NCBI RefSeq assembly: GCF_050948175.1
Contig: NW_027490091.1
Coordinates: 1,116,001-1,180,000 of the forward strand
Length of the DNA stretch: 64,000 nucleotides
Reading direction: 5' to 3'
Source: Xylocopa sonorina
Lineage: Eukaryota; Arthropoda; Insecta; Hymenoptera; Apidae
Shown here piece by piece: positions 26,341-38,824 of this stretch; the stretch's first letter is position 1, and each line of letters starts with the position of its first letter. A program made the translations under genes and the position numbers. The notes beneath the pieces are model-generated. The model was not told the origin of the DNA. It was given only the letters and a program-made list of their open reading frames with translations, and ran no database searches.

Positions 26341-29300
26341 AATTTTTTTCTTCAAACTATCGCCTACATACGAAATTTAACTCTCGGTGGGAATTTTTTG
26401 GTCAAACTTTCGTCAAAGTACGAATTTTAACTCACGGTGGGCACTTTTTTCTTCAAACTACTGTCAATATTCAAATTTTATCTATTGGTTGATATCTTTT
26501 TGTCAAACAGTCGTCAATAAACGAATTTTTAAACTAGGTTGTAACTTTTTTCTTCAAATTATTGCCTACATACGAAATTCAACTCTCGGTGGGAATTTTT
26601 TGGTCAAGCTACCGTCAATGTACGAATTTTAACTCTCGGTGGGCACTTTTTTCTTCAAACTACTGTCAATATTCAAATTTTATCTATTGGTTGATATCTT
26701 TTTGTCAAACAGTCGTCAATAAACGAATTTTTAAACTAGGTTGTAACTTTTTTCTTCAAATTATCGCCTACATACGAAATTCAACTCTCGGTGGGAATTT
26801 TTTGGTCAAACTACCGTCAATGTACGAATTTTAACTCTCGGTGGGAACTTTTTTCTTCAAACTACTGTCAATACTCAAATTTTAACTATTGTTTGAGATC
26901 TTTTTGTTAAACAATTGTAAATAAACGAATTTTAATACTAGGTTGGAATTTTTTTCTTCAAACTATCGCATATACGAAATTTAACACTCGGTAGGAATTA
27001 TTTGGTCAAGCTACCATCAATGTTCGAATTTTAACTCTCGGTGGGCACTTTTTTCTTCAAACTACTGTCAATATTCAGATTTTATCTATTGGTTGAAATC
27101 TTTTTATCAAACAATCGTCAATAAACGAATTTTCATACTAGGTTGGAATTTTTTTCTTCAAACTATCGCCTAGATACGAAATTTAGCTCTTCGTAGGAAT
27201 TTTTTAGTCAAGCTAGCGTCAATGTACGAATTTTAACTCTCAGTGGGCACTTTTCTCTTCAAACTGCTGTCAATATTCAGATTTTAACTATTGGTTGCAA
27301 TCTTTTTGTCAAACAGTCGTCAATAAACGAATTTTTATTCTAGGTTGTAATTTTTTTCTTCAAACTATCGCCTACATACGAAATTTATCTCTCGGTGGGA
27401 ATTTTTTGGTCAACCTACCATCAATGTTCGAATTTTAACTCTCGGTGGGCACTTTTTTCTTCAAACTACTGTCAGTATTCAGATTTTATCTATTGGTTGA
27501 AATCTTTTTGTCAAACAATTGTCAATAAACGAATTTTTAAACTAGGTTGTAACTTTTTTCATCAAATTATCGCCTACATACGAAATTCAACACTCGGTGG
27601 GAATTTTTTGGTCAAACTACCGTCAATGTACGAATTTTGACTCTCGGTGGGAACTTTTTTCTTCAAACTACTGTCAATACTCAAATTTTAACTATTGTTT
27701 GAGATCTTTTTGTTAAACAATTGCAAATAAACGAATTTTAATACTAGGTTGGAATTTTTTTCTTCAAACTATCGCATATACGAAATTTAACTCTCGGCAG
27801 GAATTTTTTGGTCAAGCTACCATCAATGTTCGAATTTTAACTCACGGTGGGCACTTTTTTCTTCAAACTACTGTCAATATTCAAATTTTATCTATTGGTT
27901 GATATCTTTTTGTCAAACAGTCGTCAATAAACGAATTTTTAAACTAGGTTGTAACTTTTTTCTTCAAATTATAGCCTACATACGAAATTCAACTCTCGGT
28001 GGGAATTTTTTGGTCAAACTACCGTCAATGTACGAATTTTAACTCTCGGTGGGCACTTTTTTCTTCAAACTACTGTCAATATTCAAATTTTATCTATTGG
28101 TTGATATCTTTTTGTCAAACATTCGTCAATAAACGAATTTTTAAACTAGGTTGTAACTTTTTTCATCAAATTATCGCCTACATACGAAATTCAACTCTCG
28201 GTGGGAATTTTTTGGTCAAACTACCGTCAATGTACGAATTTTAACTCTCGGTGGGAACTTTTTTCTTCAAACTACTGTCAATACTCAAATTTTAACTATT
28301 GTTTGAGATCTTTTTGTTAAACAATTGTAAATAAACGAATTTTAATACTAGGTTGGAATTTTTTTCTTCAAACTATCGCCTACATACGAAATTTAACTCT
28401 CGGTGGGAATTTTTTGGTCAAACTTTCGTCAAAGTACGAATTTTAACTCACGGTGGGCACTTTTTTCTTCAAACTACTGTCAATATTCAAATTTTATCTA
28501 TTGGTTGATATCTTTTTGTCAAACAGTCGTCAATAAACGAATTTTAATACTAGGTTGGAATTTTTTCCTTCAAACTATCGCCTATATACGAAATTTAACT
28601 CTCGGTGGGAATTTTTTGGTCAAACTATCGTCAATGTACGAATTTTAACTCTCGGTGGGCAATTTTTTCTTCAAACAACTGTAATACTCAGATTTTAACT
28701 ATTGTTTGAGATCTTTTTGTTAAACAATTGTAAATAAACGAATTTTAATACTGGGTTGGAATTTTTTTCTTCAAACTATCGCCTATATACGAATTTTAAC
28801 TCTCGGTGGGCACTTTTTTCTTCAAACAACTGTCAATATTCAGATTTTAACTATGGGTGAAATCTTCTTGGCAAACAATCGTCAATAAACGAATTTTAAT
28901 ACTAGGTTGGAATTTTTTTCTTCAAACTATCGCCTATATACGAATTTTAACTCTCGGTGGGCACTTTTTTCTTCAGACTACTGTCAATATTCAAATTTTA
29001 ACTATTGGTTGAAATCTTCATGTCGTCAATAAACGAATTTTTATACTAGGTTGTAATTTTTTTCTTCAAACTATCGCATATACGAAATTTAACTCTCGGT
29101 GGGAATTTTTTGGTCAAACTATCGTCAATGTACGAATTTTGACTCTCGGTGGGAACTTTTTTCTTCAAACTACTGTCAATACTCAAATTTTAACTATTGT
29201 TTGAGATCTTTTTGTTAAACAATTGCAAATAAACGAATTTTAATACTAGGTTGGAATTTTTTTCTTCAAACTATCGCATATACGAAATTTAACTCTCGGC

Positions 29301-30891
29301 AGGAATTTTTTGGTCAAGCTACCATCAATGTTCGAATTTTAACTCACGGTGGGCACTTTTTTCTTCAAACTACTGTCAATTTTCAAATTTTATCTATTGG
29401 TTGATATCTTTTTGTCAAACAGTCGTCAATAAACGAATTTTTAAACTAGGTTGTAACTTTTTTCTTCAAATTATCGCCTACATACGAAATTCAACTCTCG
29501 GTGGGAATTTTTTGGTCAAGCTACCGTCAATGTACGAATTTTAACTCTCGGTGGGCACTTTTTTCTTCAAACTACTGTCAATATTCAGATTTTATCTATT
29601 GGTTGAAATCTTTTTGTCAAACAGTCGTCAATAATCGAATTTTTATACTAGGTTGGAATTTTTTTCTTCAAATTATCGCATATACGAAATTTAACTGTCG
29701 GTAGGAATTTGTTGGTCAAGCTACCTTCAATGTACGAATTTTAACTTTCGATGGGCTCTTTCTTCTTCAAACTAATGACAATATTCAAATTTTAACTATT
29801 GGTTGAAATCTTTATGCCAAACAATCGTCAATAAACGAATTTTAATACTAGGTTGGAGTTTTTTTCTTCAAACTATCGCCTATATACGAAATTTAACTCT
29901 CGGTGGGAATTTTTTGGTCAAGCTACCGTCAATGTACGAATTTTAACTCTCGGTGGGAACTTTTTTCTTCAAACTACTGTCAATACTCAAATTTTAACTA
30001 TTGTTTGAGATCTTTTTGTTAAACAATTGTAAATAAACGAATTTTAATACTAGGTTGGAATTTTTTTCTTCAAACTATCGCCTACATACGAAATTTAACT
30101 CTCGGTGGGAATTTTTTGGTCAAACTTTCGTCAAAGTACGAATTTTAACTCACGGTGGGCACTTTTTTCTTCAAACTACTGTCAATATTCAAATTTTATC
30201 TATTGGTTGATATCTTTTTGTCAAACAGTCGTCAATAAACGAATTTTTAAACTAGGTTGTAACTTTTTTCTTCAAATTATTGCCTACATACGAAATTCAA
30301 CTCTCGGTGGGAATTTTTTGGTCAAGCTACCGTCAATGTACGAATTTTAACTCTCGGTGGGCACTTTTTTCTTCAAACTACTGTCAATATTCAAATTTTA
30401 TCTATTGGTTGATATCTTTTTGTCAAACAGTCGTCAATAATCGAATTTTTAAACTAGGTTGTAACTTTTTTCTTCAAATTATCGCCTACATACGAAATTC
30501 AACTCTCGGTGGGAATTTTTTGGTCAAACTACCGTCAATGTACGAATTTTAACTCTCGGTGGGAACTTTTTTCTTCAAACTACTGTCAATACTCAAATTT
30601 TAACTATTGTTTGAGATCTTTTTGTTAAACAATTGTAAATAAACGAATTTTAATACTAGGTTTGAATTTTTTTCTTCAAACTATCGCATATACGAAATTT
30701 AACACTCGGTAGGAATTATTTGGTCAAGCTACCATCAATGTTCGAATTTTAACTCTCGGTGGGCACTTTTTTCTTCAAACTACTGTCAATATTCAGATTT
30801 TATCTATTGGTTGAAATCTTTTTATCAAACAATCGTCAATAAACGAATTTTCATACTAGGTTGGAATTTTTTTCTTCAAACTATCGCCTAG
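25565..30891. repeat. 5,327-bp tandem duplication, copy 1
   Basis: Collinear with 30,892-35,814 at an offset of 5,327 bp, except for a 404-bp loss in copy 2. I found three substitutions: 27,592 (A here, T at 32,919), 27,973 (A here, C at 33,300) and 28,753 (G here, A at 34,080). Rare private variants are shared, such as GTCAATTTTC near 29,380 and 34,707. The unit contains part of the Zone I-like segment and the second 1,430-bp cassette. Confidence 0.9.
28553..29982. repeat. 1,430-bp cassette, copy 2
   Basis: Offset 10,712 bp from copy 1 at 17,841. It keeps the 50-bp B part, two three-part monomers, the 8-bp-short C part near 29,014 and the GGGCTCTTTCTTC monomer near 29,752. Upstream sequence differs from copy 1 (GTCAAACAGTCG instead of GTCAACAATCG), so the left boundary is real. 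Confidence 0.88.
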
Positions 30892-30901
30892 ATACGAAAT
30901 T
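30892..30901. other. Junction of the 5,327-bp tandem duplication
   Basis: The D part here reads CGCCTAGATACG on its left, as in the AGCTCTTCG monomers, but continues AAATTCAACTC, as in the copy at 25,565. The ten bases ATACGAAATT are common to both parents, so the exchange lies within them. This D chimera is the only one of its kind I saw in the window. Confidence 0.85.
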
Positions 30902-33879
30902 CAACTCTCGGTGGGAATTTTTTGGTCAAACTACCGACAATGTACGAATTTTAACTCTCGGTGGGCACTTTTCTCTTCAAACTACTGTCAATATTCAGAT
31001 TTTAAATATTGGTTGAGATCTTTTTGTTAAACAATTGCAAATAAACGAATTTTAATACTAGGTTGGAATTTTTTTCTTCAAACTATCGCATATACGAAAT
31101 TTAACTCTCGGCAGGAATTTTTTGGTCAAGCTACCATCAATGTTCGAATTTTAACTCACGGTGGGCACTTTTTTCTTCAAACTACTGTCAATATTCAAAT
31201 TTTATCTATTGGTTGATATCTTTTTGTCAAACATTCGTCAATAAACGAATTTTCAAACTAGGTTGTAACTTTTTTCATCAAATTATCGCCTACATACGAA
31301 ATTCAACTCTCGGTGGGAATTTTTTGGTCAAACTACCGTCAATGTACGAATTTTAACTCTCGGTGGGAACTTTTTTCTTCAAACTACTGTCAATACTCAA
31401 ATTTTAACTATTGTTTGAGATCTTTTTGTTAAACAATTGTAAATAAACGAATTTTAATACTAGGTTGGAATTTTTTTCCTCAAACTATCGCATATACGAA
31501 ATTTAACTCTCGGTAGGAATTTTTTGGTCAAGCTACCATCAATGTTCAAATTTTAACTTTCGGTGGGCACTTTTTTCTTCAAACTACTGTCAATATTCAT
31601 ATTTTAACTATTGGTTGAAATCTTTTTGTCAACAATCGTCAATAGACGAATTTTAATACTAGGTTGGAATTTTTTTCTTCAAACTATCGCCTACATACGA
31701 AATTTAACTCTCGGTGGGAATTTTTTGGTCAAACTTTCGTCAAAGTACGAATTTTAACTCACGGTGGGCACTTTTTTCTTCAAACTACTGTCAATATTCA
31801 AATTTTATCTATTGGTTGATATCTTTTTGTCAAACAGTCGTCAATAAACGAATTTTTAAACTAGGTTGTAACTTTTTTCTTCAAATTATTGCCTACATAC
31901 GAAATTCAACTCTCGGTGGGAATTTTTTGGTCAAGCTACCGTCAATGTACGAATTTTAACTCTCGGTGGGCACTTTTTTCTTCAAACTACTGTCAATATT
32001 CAAATTTTATCTATTGGTTGATATCTTTTTGTCAAACAGTCGTCAATAAACGAATTTTTAAACTAGGTTGTAACTTTTTTCTTCAAATTATCGCCTACAT
32101 ACGAAATTCAACTCTCGGTGGGAATTTTTTGGTCAAACTACCGTCAATGTACGAATTTTAACTCTCGGTGGGAACTTTTTTCTTCAAACTACTGTCAATA
32201 CTCAAATTTTAACTATTGTTTGAGATCTTTTTGTTAAACAATTGTAAATAAACGAATTTTAATACTAGGTTGGAATTTTTTTCTTCAAACTATCGCATAT
32301 ACGAAATTTAACACTCGGTAGGAATTATTTGGTCAAGCTACCATCAATGTTCGAATTTTAACTCTCGGTGGGCACTTTTTTCTTCAAACTACTGTCAATA
32401 TTCAGATTTTATCTATTGGTTGAAATCTTTTTATCAAACAATCGTCAATAAACGAATTTTCATACTAGGTTGGAATTTTTTTCTTCAAACTATCGCCTAG
32501 ATACGAAATTTAGCTCTTCGTAGGAATTTTTTAGTCAAGCTAGCGTCAATGTACGAATTTTAACTCTCAGTGGGCACTTTTCTCTTCAAACTGCTGTCAA
32601 TATTCAGATTTTAACTATTGGTTGCAATCTTTTTGTCAAACAGTCGTCAATAAACGAATTTTTATTCTAGGTTGTAATTTTTTTCTTCAAACTATCGCCT
32701 ACATACGAAATTTATCTCTCGGTGGGAATTTTTTGGTCAACCTACCATCAATGTTCGAATTTTAACTCTCGGTGGGCACTTTTTTCTTCAAACTACTGTC
32801 AGTATTCAGATTTTATCTATTGGTTGAAATCTTTTTGTCAAACAATTGTCAATAAACGAATTTTTAAACTAGGTTGTAACTTTTTTCATCAAATTATCGC
32901 CTACATACGAAATTCAACTCTCGGTGGGAATTTTTTGGTCAAACTACCGTCAATGTACGAATTTTGACTCTCGGTGGGAACTTTTTTCTTCAAACTACTG
33001 TCAATACTCAAATTTTAACTATTGTTTGAGATCTTTTTGTTAAACAATTGCAAATAAACGAATTTTAATACTAGGTTGGAATTTTTTTCTTCAAACTATC
33101 GCATATACGAAATTTAACTCTCGGCAGGAATTTTTTGGTCAAGCTACCATCAATGTTCGAATTTTAACTCACGGTGGGCACTTTTTTCTTCAAACTACTG
33201 TCAATATTCAAATTTTATCTATTGGTTGATATCTTTTTGTCAAACAGTCGTCAATAAACGAATTTTTAAACTAGGTTGTAACTTTTTTCTTCAAATTATC
33301 GCCTACATACGAAATTCAACTCTCGGTGGGAATTTTTTGGTCAAACTACCGTCAATGTACGAATTTTAACTCTCGGTGGGCACTTTTTTCTTCAAACTAC
33401 TGTCAATATTCAAATTTTATCTATTGGTTGATATCTTTTTGTCAAACATTCGTCAATAAACGAATTTTTAAACTAGGTTGTAACTTTTTTCATCAAATTA
33501 TCGCCTACATACGAAATTCAACTCTCGGTGGGAATTTTTTGGTCAAACTACCGTCAATGTACGAATTTTAACTCTCGGTGGGAACTTTTTTCTTCAAACT
33601 ACTGTCAATACTCAAATTTTAACTATTGTTTGAGATCTTTTTGTTAAACAATTGTAAATAAACGAATTTTAATACTAGGTTGGAATTTTTTTCTTCAAAC
33701 TATCGCCTACATACGAAATTTAACTCTCGGTGGGAATTTTTTGGTCAAACTTTCGTCAAAGTACGAATTTTAACTCACGGTGGGCACTTTTTTCTTCAAA
33801 CTACTGTCAATATTCAAATTTTATCTATTGGTTGATATCTTTTTGTCAAACAGTCGTCAATAAACGAATTTTAATACTA

Positions 33880-35309
33880 GGTTGGAATTTTTTCCTTCAA
33901 ACTATCGCCTATATACGAAATTTAACTCTCGGTGGGAATTTTTTGGTCAAACTATCGTCAATGTACGAATTTTAACTCTCGGTGGGCAATTTTTTCTTCA
34001 AACAACTGTAATACTCAGATTTTAACTATTGTTTGAGATCTTTTTGTTAAACAATTGTAAATAAACGAATTTTAATACTAGGTTGGAATTTTTTTCTTCA
34101 AACTATCGCCTATATACGAATTTTAACTCTCGGTGGGCACTTTTTTCTTCAAACAACTGTCAATATTCAGATTTTAACTATGGGTGAAATCTTCTTGGCA
34201 AACAATCGTCAATAAACGAATTTTAATACTAGGTTGGAATTTTTTTCTTCAAACTATCGCCTATATACGAATTTTAACTCTCGGTGGGCACTTTTTTCTT
34301 CAGACTACTGTCAATATTCAAATTTTAACTATTGGTTGAAATCTTCATGTCGTCAATAAACGAATTTTTATACTAGGTTGTAATTTTTTTCTTCAAACTA
34401 TCGCATATACGAAATTTAACTCTCGGTGGGAATTTTTTGGTCAAACTATCGTCAATGTACGAATTTTGACTCTCGGTGGGAACTTTTTTCTTCAAACTAC
34501 TGTCAATACTCAAATTTTAACTATTGTTTGAGATCTTTTTGTTAAACAATTGCAAATAAACGAATTTTAATACTAGGTTGGAATTTTTTTCTTCAAACTA
34601 TCGCATATACGAAATTTAACTCTCGGCAGGAATTTTTTGGTCAAGCTACCATCAATGTTCGAATTTTAACTCACGGTGGGCACTTTTTTCTTCAAACTAC
34701 TGTCAATTTTCAAATTTTATCTATTGGTTGATATCTTTTTGTCAAACAGTCGTCAATAAACGAATTTTTAAACTAGGTTGTAACTTTTTTCTTCAAATTA
34801 TCGCCTACATACGAAATTCAACTCTCGGTGGGAATTTTTTGGTCAAGCTACCGTCAATGTACGAATTTTAACTCTCGGTGGGCACTTTTTTCTTCAAACT
34901 ACTGTCAATATTCAGATTTTATCTATTGGTTGAAATCTTTTTGTCAAACAGTCGTCAATAATCGAATTTTTATACTAGGTTGGAATTTTTTTCTTCAAAT
35001 TATCGCATATACGAAATTTAACTGTCGGTAGGAATTTGTTGGTCAAGCTACCTTCAATGTACGAATTTTAACTTTCGATGGGCTCTTTCTTCTTCAAACT
35101 AATGACAATATTCAAATTTTAACTATTGGTTGAAATCTTTATGCCAAACAATCGTCAATAAACGAATTTTAATACTAGGTTGGAGTTTTTTTCTTCAAAC
35201 TATCGCCTATATACGAAATTTAACTCTCGGTGGGAATTTTTTGGTCAAGCTACCGTCAATGTACGAATTTTAACTCTCGGTGGGAACTTTTTTCTTCAAA
35301 CTACTGTCA
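33880..35309. repeat. 1,430-bp cassette, copy 3
   Basis: Offset 5,327 bp from copy 2 and therefore a product of the large tandem duplication. Confidence 0.88.
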
Positions 35310-35701
35310 ATACTCAAATTTTAACTATTGTTTGAGATCTTTTTGTTAAACAATTGTAAATAAACGAATTTTAATACTAGGTTGGAATTTTTTTCTTCAA
35401 ACTATCGCCTACATACGAAATTTAACTCTCGGTGGGAATTTTTTGGTCAAACTTTCGTCAAAGTACGAATTTTAACTCACGGTGGGCACTTTTTTCTTCA
35501 AACTACTGTCAATACTCAAATTTTAACTATTGTTTGAGATCTTTTTGTTAAACAATTGTAAATAAACGAATTTTAATACTAGGTTTGAATTTTTTTCTTC
35601 AAACTATCGCATATACGAAATTTAACACTCGGTAGGAATTATTTGGTCAAGCTACCATCAATGTTCGAATTTTAACTCTCGGTGGGCACTTTTTTCTTCA
35701 A

Positions 35702-36509
35702 ACTACTGTCAATATTCAGATTTTATCTATTGGTTGAAATCTTTTTATCAAACAATCGTCAATAAACGAATTTTCATACTAGGTTGGAATTTTTTTCTTC
35801 AAACTATCGCCTAGATACGAAATTTAGCTCTTCGTAGGAATTTTTTAGTCAAGCTAGCGTCAATGTACGAATTTTAACTCTCAGTGGGCACTTTTCTCTT
35901 CAAACTGCTGTCAATATTCAGATTTTAACTATTGGTTGCAATCTTTTTGTCAAACAGTCGTCAATAAACGAATTTTTATTCTAGGTTGTAATTTTTTTCT
36001 TCAAACTATCGCCTACATACGAAATTTATCTCTCGGTGGGAATTTTTTGGTCAACCTACCATCAATGTTCGAATTTTATCTCTCGGTGGGCACTTTTTTC
36101 TTCAAACTACTGTCAATATTCAGATTTTATCTATTGGTTGAAATCTTTTTATCAAACAATCGTCAATAAACGAATTTTCATACTAGGTTGGAATTTTTTT
36201 CTTCAAACTATCGCCTAGATACGAAATTTAGCTCTTCGTAGGAATTTTTTAGTCAAGCTAGCGTCAATGTACGAATTTTAACTCTCGGTGGGCACTTTTC
36301 TCTTCAAACTGCTGTCAATATTCAGATTTTAACTATTGGTTGCAATCTTTTTGTCAAACAGTCGTCAATAAACGAATTTTTATTCTAGGTTGTAATTTTT
36401 TTCTTCAAACTATCGCCTACATACGAAATTTATCTCTCGGTGGGAATTTTTTGGTCAACCTACCATCAATGTTCGAATTTTAACTCTCGGTGGGCACTTT
36501 TTTCTTCAA
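35702..36509. repeat. Two-monomer tandem duplication, 404-bp unit
   Basis: 35,702-36,105 and 36,106-36,509 match at 404 bp. Each carries TTTTTATCAAAC, CGCCTAGATACG, AGCTAGCGTC, TTGCAATC and TTTATTCTAGG. Differences are CTCAGTGGG against CTCGGTGGG near 35,882 and TTTTATCTC against TTTTAACTC near 36,075. Confidence 0.87.
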
Positions 36510-36998
36510 ACTACTGTCAGTATTCAGATTTTATCTATTGGTTGAAATCTTTTTGTCAAACAATTGTCAATAAACGAATTTTTAAACTAGGTTGTAACTT
36601 TTTTCATCAAATTATCGCCTACATACGAAATTCAACTCTCGGTGGGAATTTTTTGGTCAAACTACCGTCAATGTACGAATTTTGACTCTCGGTGGGAACT
36701 TTTTTCTTCAAACTACTGTCAATACTCAAATTTTAACTATTGTTTGAGATCTTTTTGTTAAACAATTGCAAATAAACGAATTTTAATACTAGGTTGGAAT
36801 TTTTTTCTTCAAACTATCGCATATACGAAATTTAACTCTCGGCAGGAATTTTTTGGTCAAGCTACCATCAATGTTCGAATTTTAACTCACGGTGGGCACT
36901 TTTTTCTTCAAACTACTGTCAATATTCAAATTTTATCTATTGGTTGATATCTTTTTGTCAAACAGTCGTCAATAAACGAATTTTTAAACTAGGTTGTA

Positions 36999-38824
36999 AC
37001 TTTTTTCTTCAAATTATCGCCTACATACGAAATTCAACTCTCGGTGGGAATTTTTTGGTCAAACTACCGTCAATGTACGAATTTTAACTCTCGGTGGGCA
37101 CTTTTTTCTTCAAACTACTGTCAATATTCAAATTTTATCTATTGGTTGATATCTTTTTGTCAAACATTCGTCAAAAAACGAATTTTTAAACTAGGTTGTA
37201 ACTTTTTTCATCAAATTATCGCCTACATACGAAATTCAACTCTCGGTGGGAATTTTTTGGTCAAACTACCGTCAATGTACGAATTTTAACTCTCGGTGGG
37301 AACTTTTTTCTTCAAACTACTGTCAATATTCATATTTTAACTATTGGTTGAAATCTTTTTGTCAACAATCGTCAATAGACGAATTTTAATACTAGGTTGG
37401 AATTTTTTCCTTCAAACTATCGCCTATATACGAAATCTAACTCTCGGTGGGAATTTTTTGGTCAAACTATCGTCAATGTACGAATTTTAACTCTCGGTGG
37501 GCAATTTTTTCTTCAAACAACTGTAATACTCAGATTTTAACTATTGTTTGAGATCTTTTTGTTAAACAATTGTAAATAAACGAATTTTAATACTAGGTTG
37601 GAATTTTTTTCTTCAAACTATCGCCTATATACGAATTTTAACTCTCGGTGGGCACTTTTTTCTTCAAACAACTGTCAATATTCAGATTTTAACTATGGGT
37701 GAAATCTTCTTGGCAAACAATCGTCAATAAACGAATTTTAATACTAGGTTGGAATTTTTTTCTTCAAACTATCGCCTATATACGAATTTTAACTCTCGGT
37801 GGGCACTTTTTTCTTCAGACTACTGTCAATATTCAAATTTTAACTATTGGTTGAAATCTTCATGTCGTCAATAAACGAATTTTTATACTAGGTTGTAATT
37901 TTTTTCTTCAAACTATCGCATATACGAAATTTAACTCTCGGTGGGAATTTTTTGGTCAAACTATCGTCAATGTACGAATTTTGACTCTCGGTGGGAACTT
38001 TTTTCTTCAAACTACTGTCAATACTCAAATTTTAACTATTGTTTGAGATCTTTTTGTTAAACAATTGCAAATAAACGAATTTTAATACTAGGTTGGAATT
38101 TTTTTCTTCAAACTATCGCATATACGAAATTTAACTCTCGGCAGGAATTTTTTGGTCAAGCTACCATCAATGTTCGAATTTTAACTCACGGTGGGCACTT
38201 TTTTCTTCAAACTACTGTCAATATTCAAATTTTATCTATTGGTTGATATCTTTTTGTCAAACAGTCGTCAATAAACGAATTTTTAAACTAGGTTGTAACT
38301 TTTTTCTTCAAATTATCGCCTACATACGAAATTCAACTCTCGGTGGGAATTTTTTGGTCAAGCTACCGTCAATGTACGAATTTTAACTCTCGGTGGGCAC
38401 TTTTTTCTTCAAACTACTGTCAATATTCAGATTTTATCTATTGGTTGAAATCTTTTTGTCAAACAGTCGTCAATAATCGAATTTTTATACTAGGTTGGAA
38501 TTTTTTTCTTCAAATTATCGCATATACGAAATTTAACTGTCGGTAGGAATTTGTTGGTCAAGCTACCTTCAATGTACGAATTTTAACTTTCGATGGGCTC
38601 TTTCTTCTTCAAACTAATGACAATATTCAAATTTTAACTATTGGTTGAAATCTTTATGCCAAACAATCGTCAATAAACGAATTTTAATACTAGGTTGGAG
38701 TTTTTTTCTTCAAACTATCGCCTATATACGAAATTTAACTCTCGGTGGGAATTTTTTGGTCAAGCTACCGTCAATGTACGAATTTTAACTCTCGGTGGGA
38801 ACTTTTTTCTTCAAACTACTGTCA
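36999..38824. repeat. Second copy of 17,445-19,270, includes 1,430-bp cassette copy 4
   Basis: Offset 19,554 bp from the first copy. The cassette part starts at 37,395 and differs from its right-hand neighbour at 39,500 by CGAAATCTAAC near 37,434. Confidence 0.88.

Larger units (their letters stand above)
30892..35814. repeat. 5,327-bp tandem duplication, copy 2 (404 bp shorter)
   Basis: Follows copy 1 directly. Between 35,432 and 35,510 it lacks two monomers: 30,187-30,587 of copy 1 is reduced to a single hybrid B part that starts GGTGGGCAC and ends ACTCAAATTTTAACTATT. After 35,814 the sequence continues with AAATTTAGCTCTTCG, as expected for the right edge of the original unit. Confidence 0.9.

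Noticed and set aside
25565..35814. Assembly artefact as the explanation for the 5.3-kb duplication
   Set aside because: Not excluded, but the copies differ by several substitutions and a 404-bp loss, and the junction is a clean chimeric D part, which fits a real exchange better.
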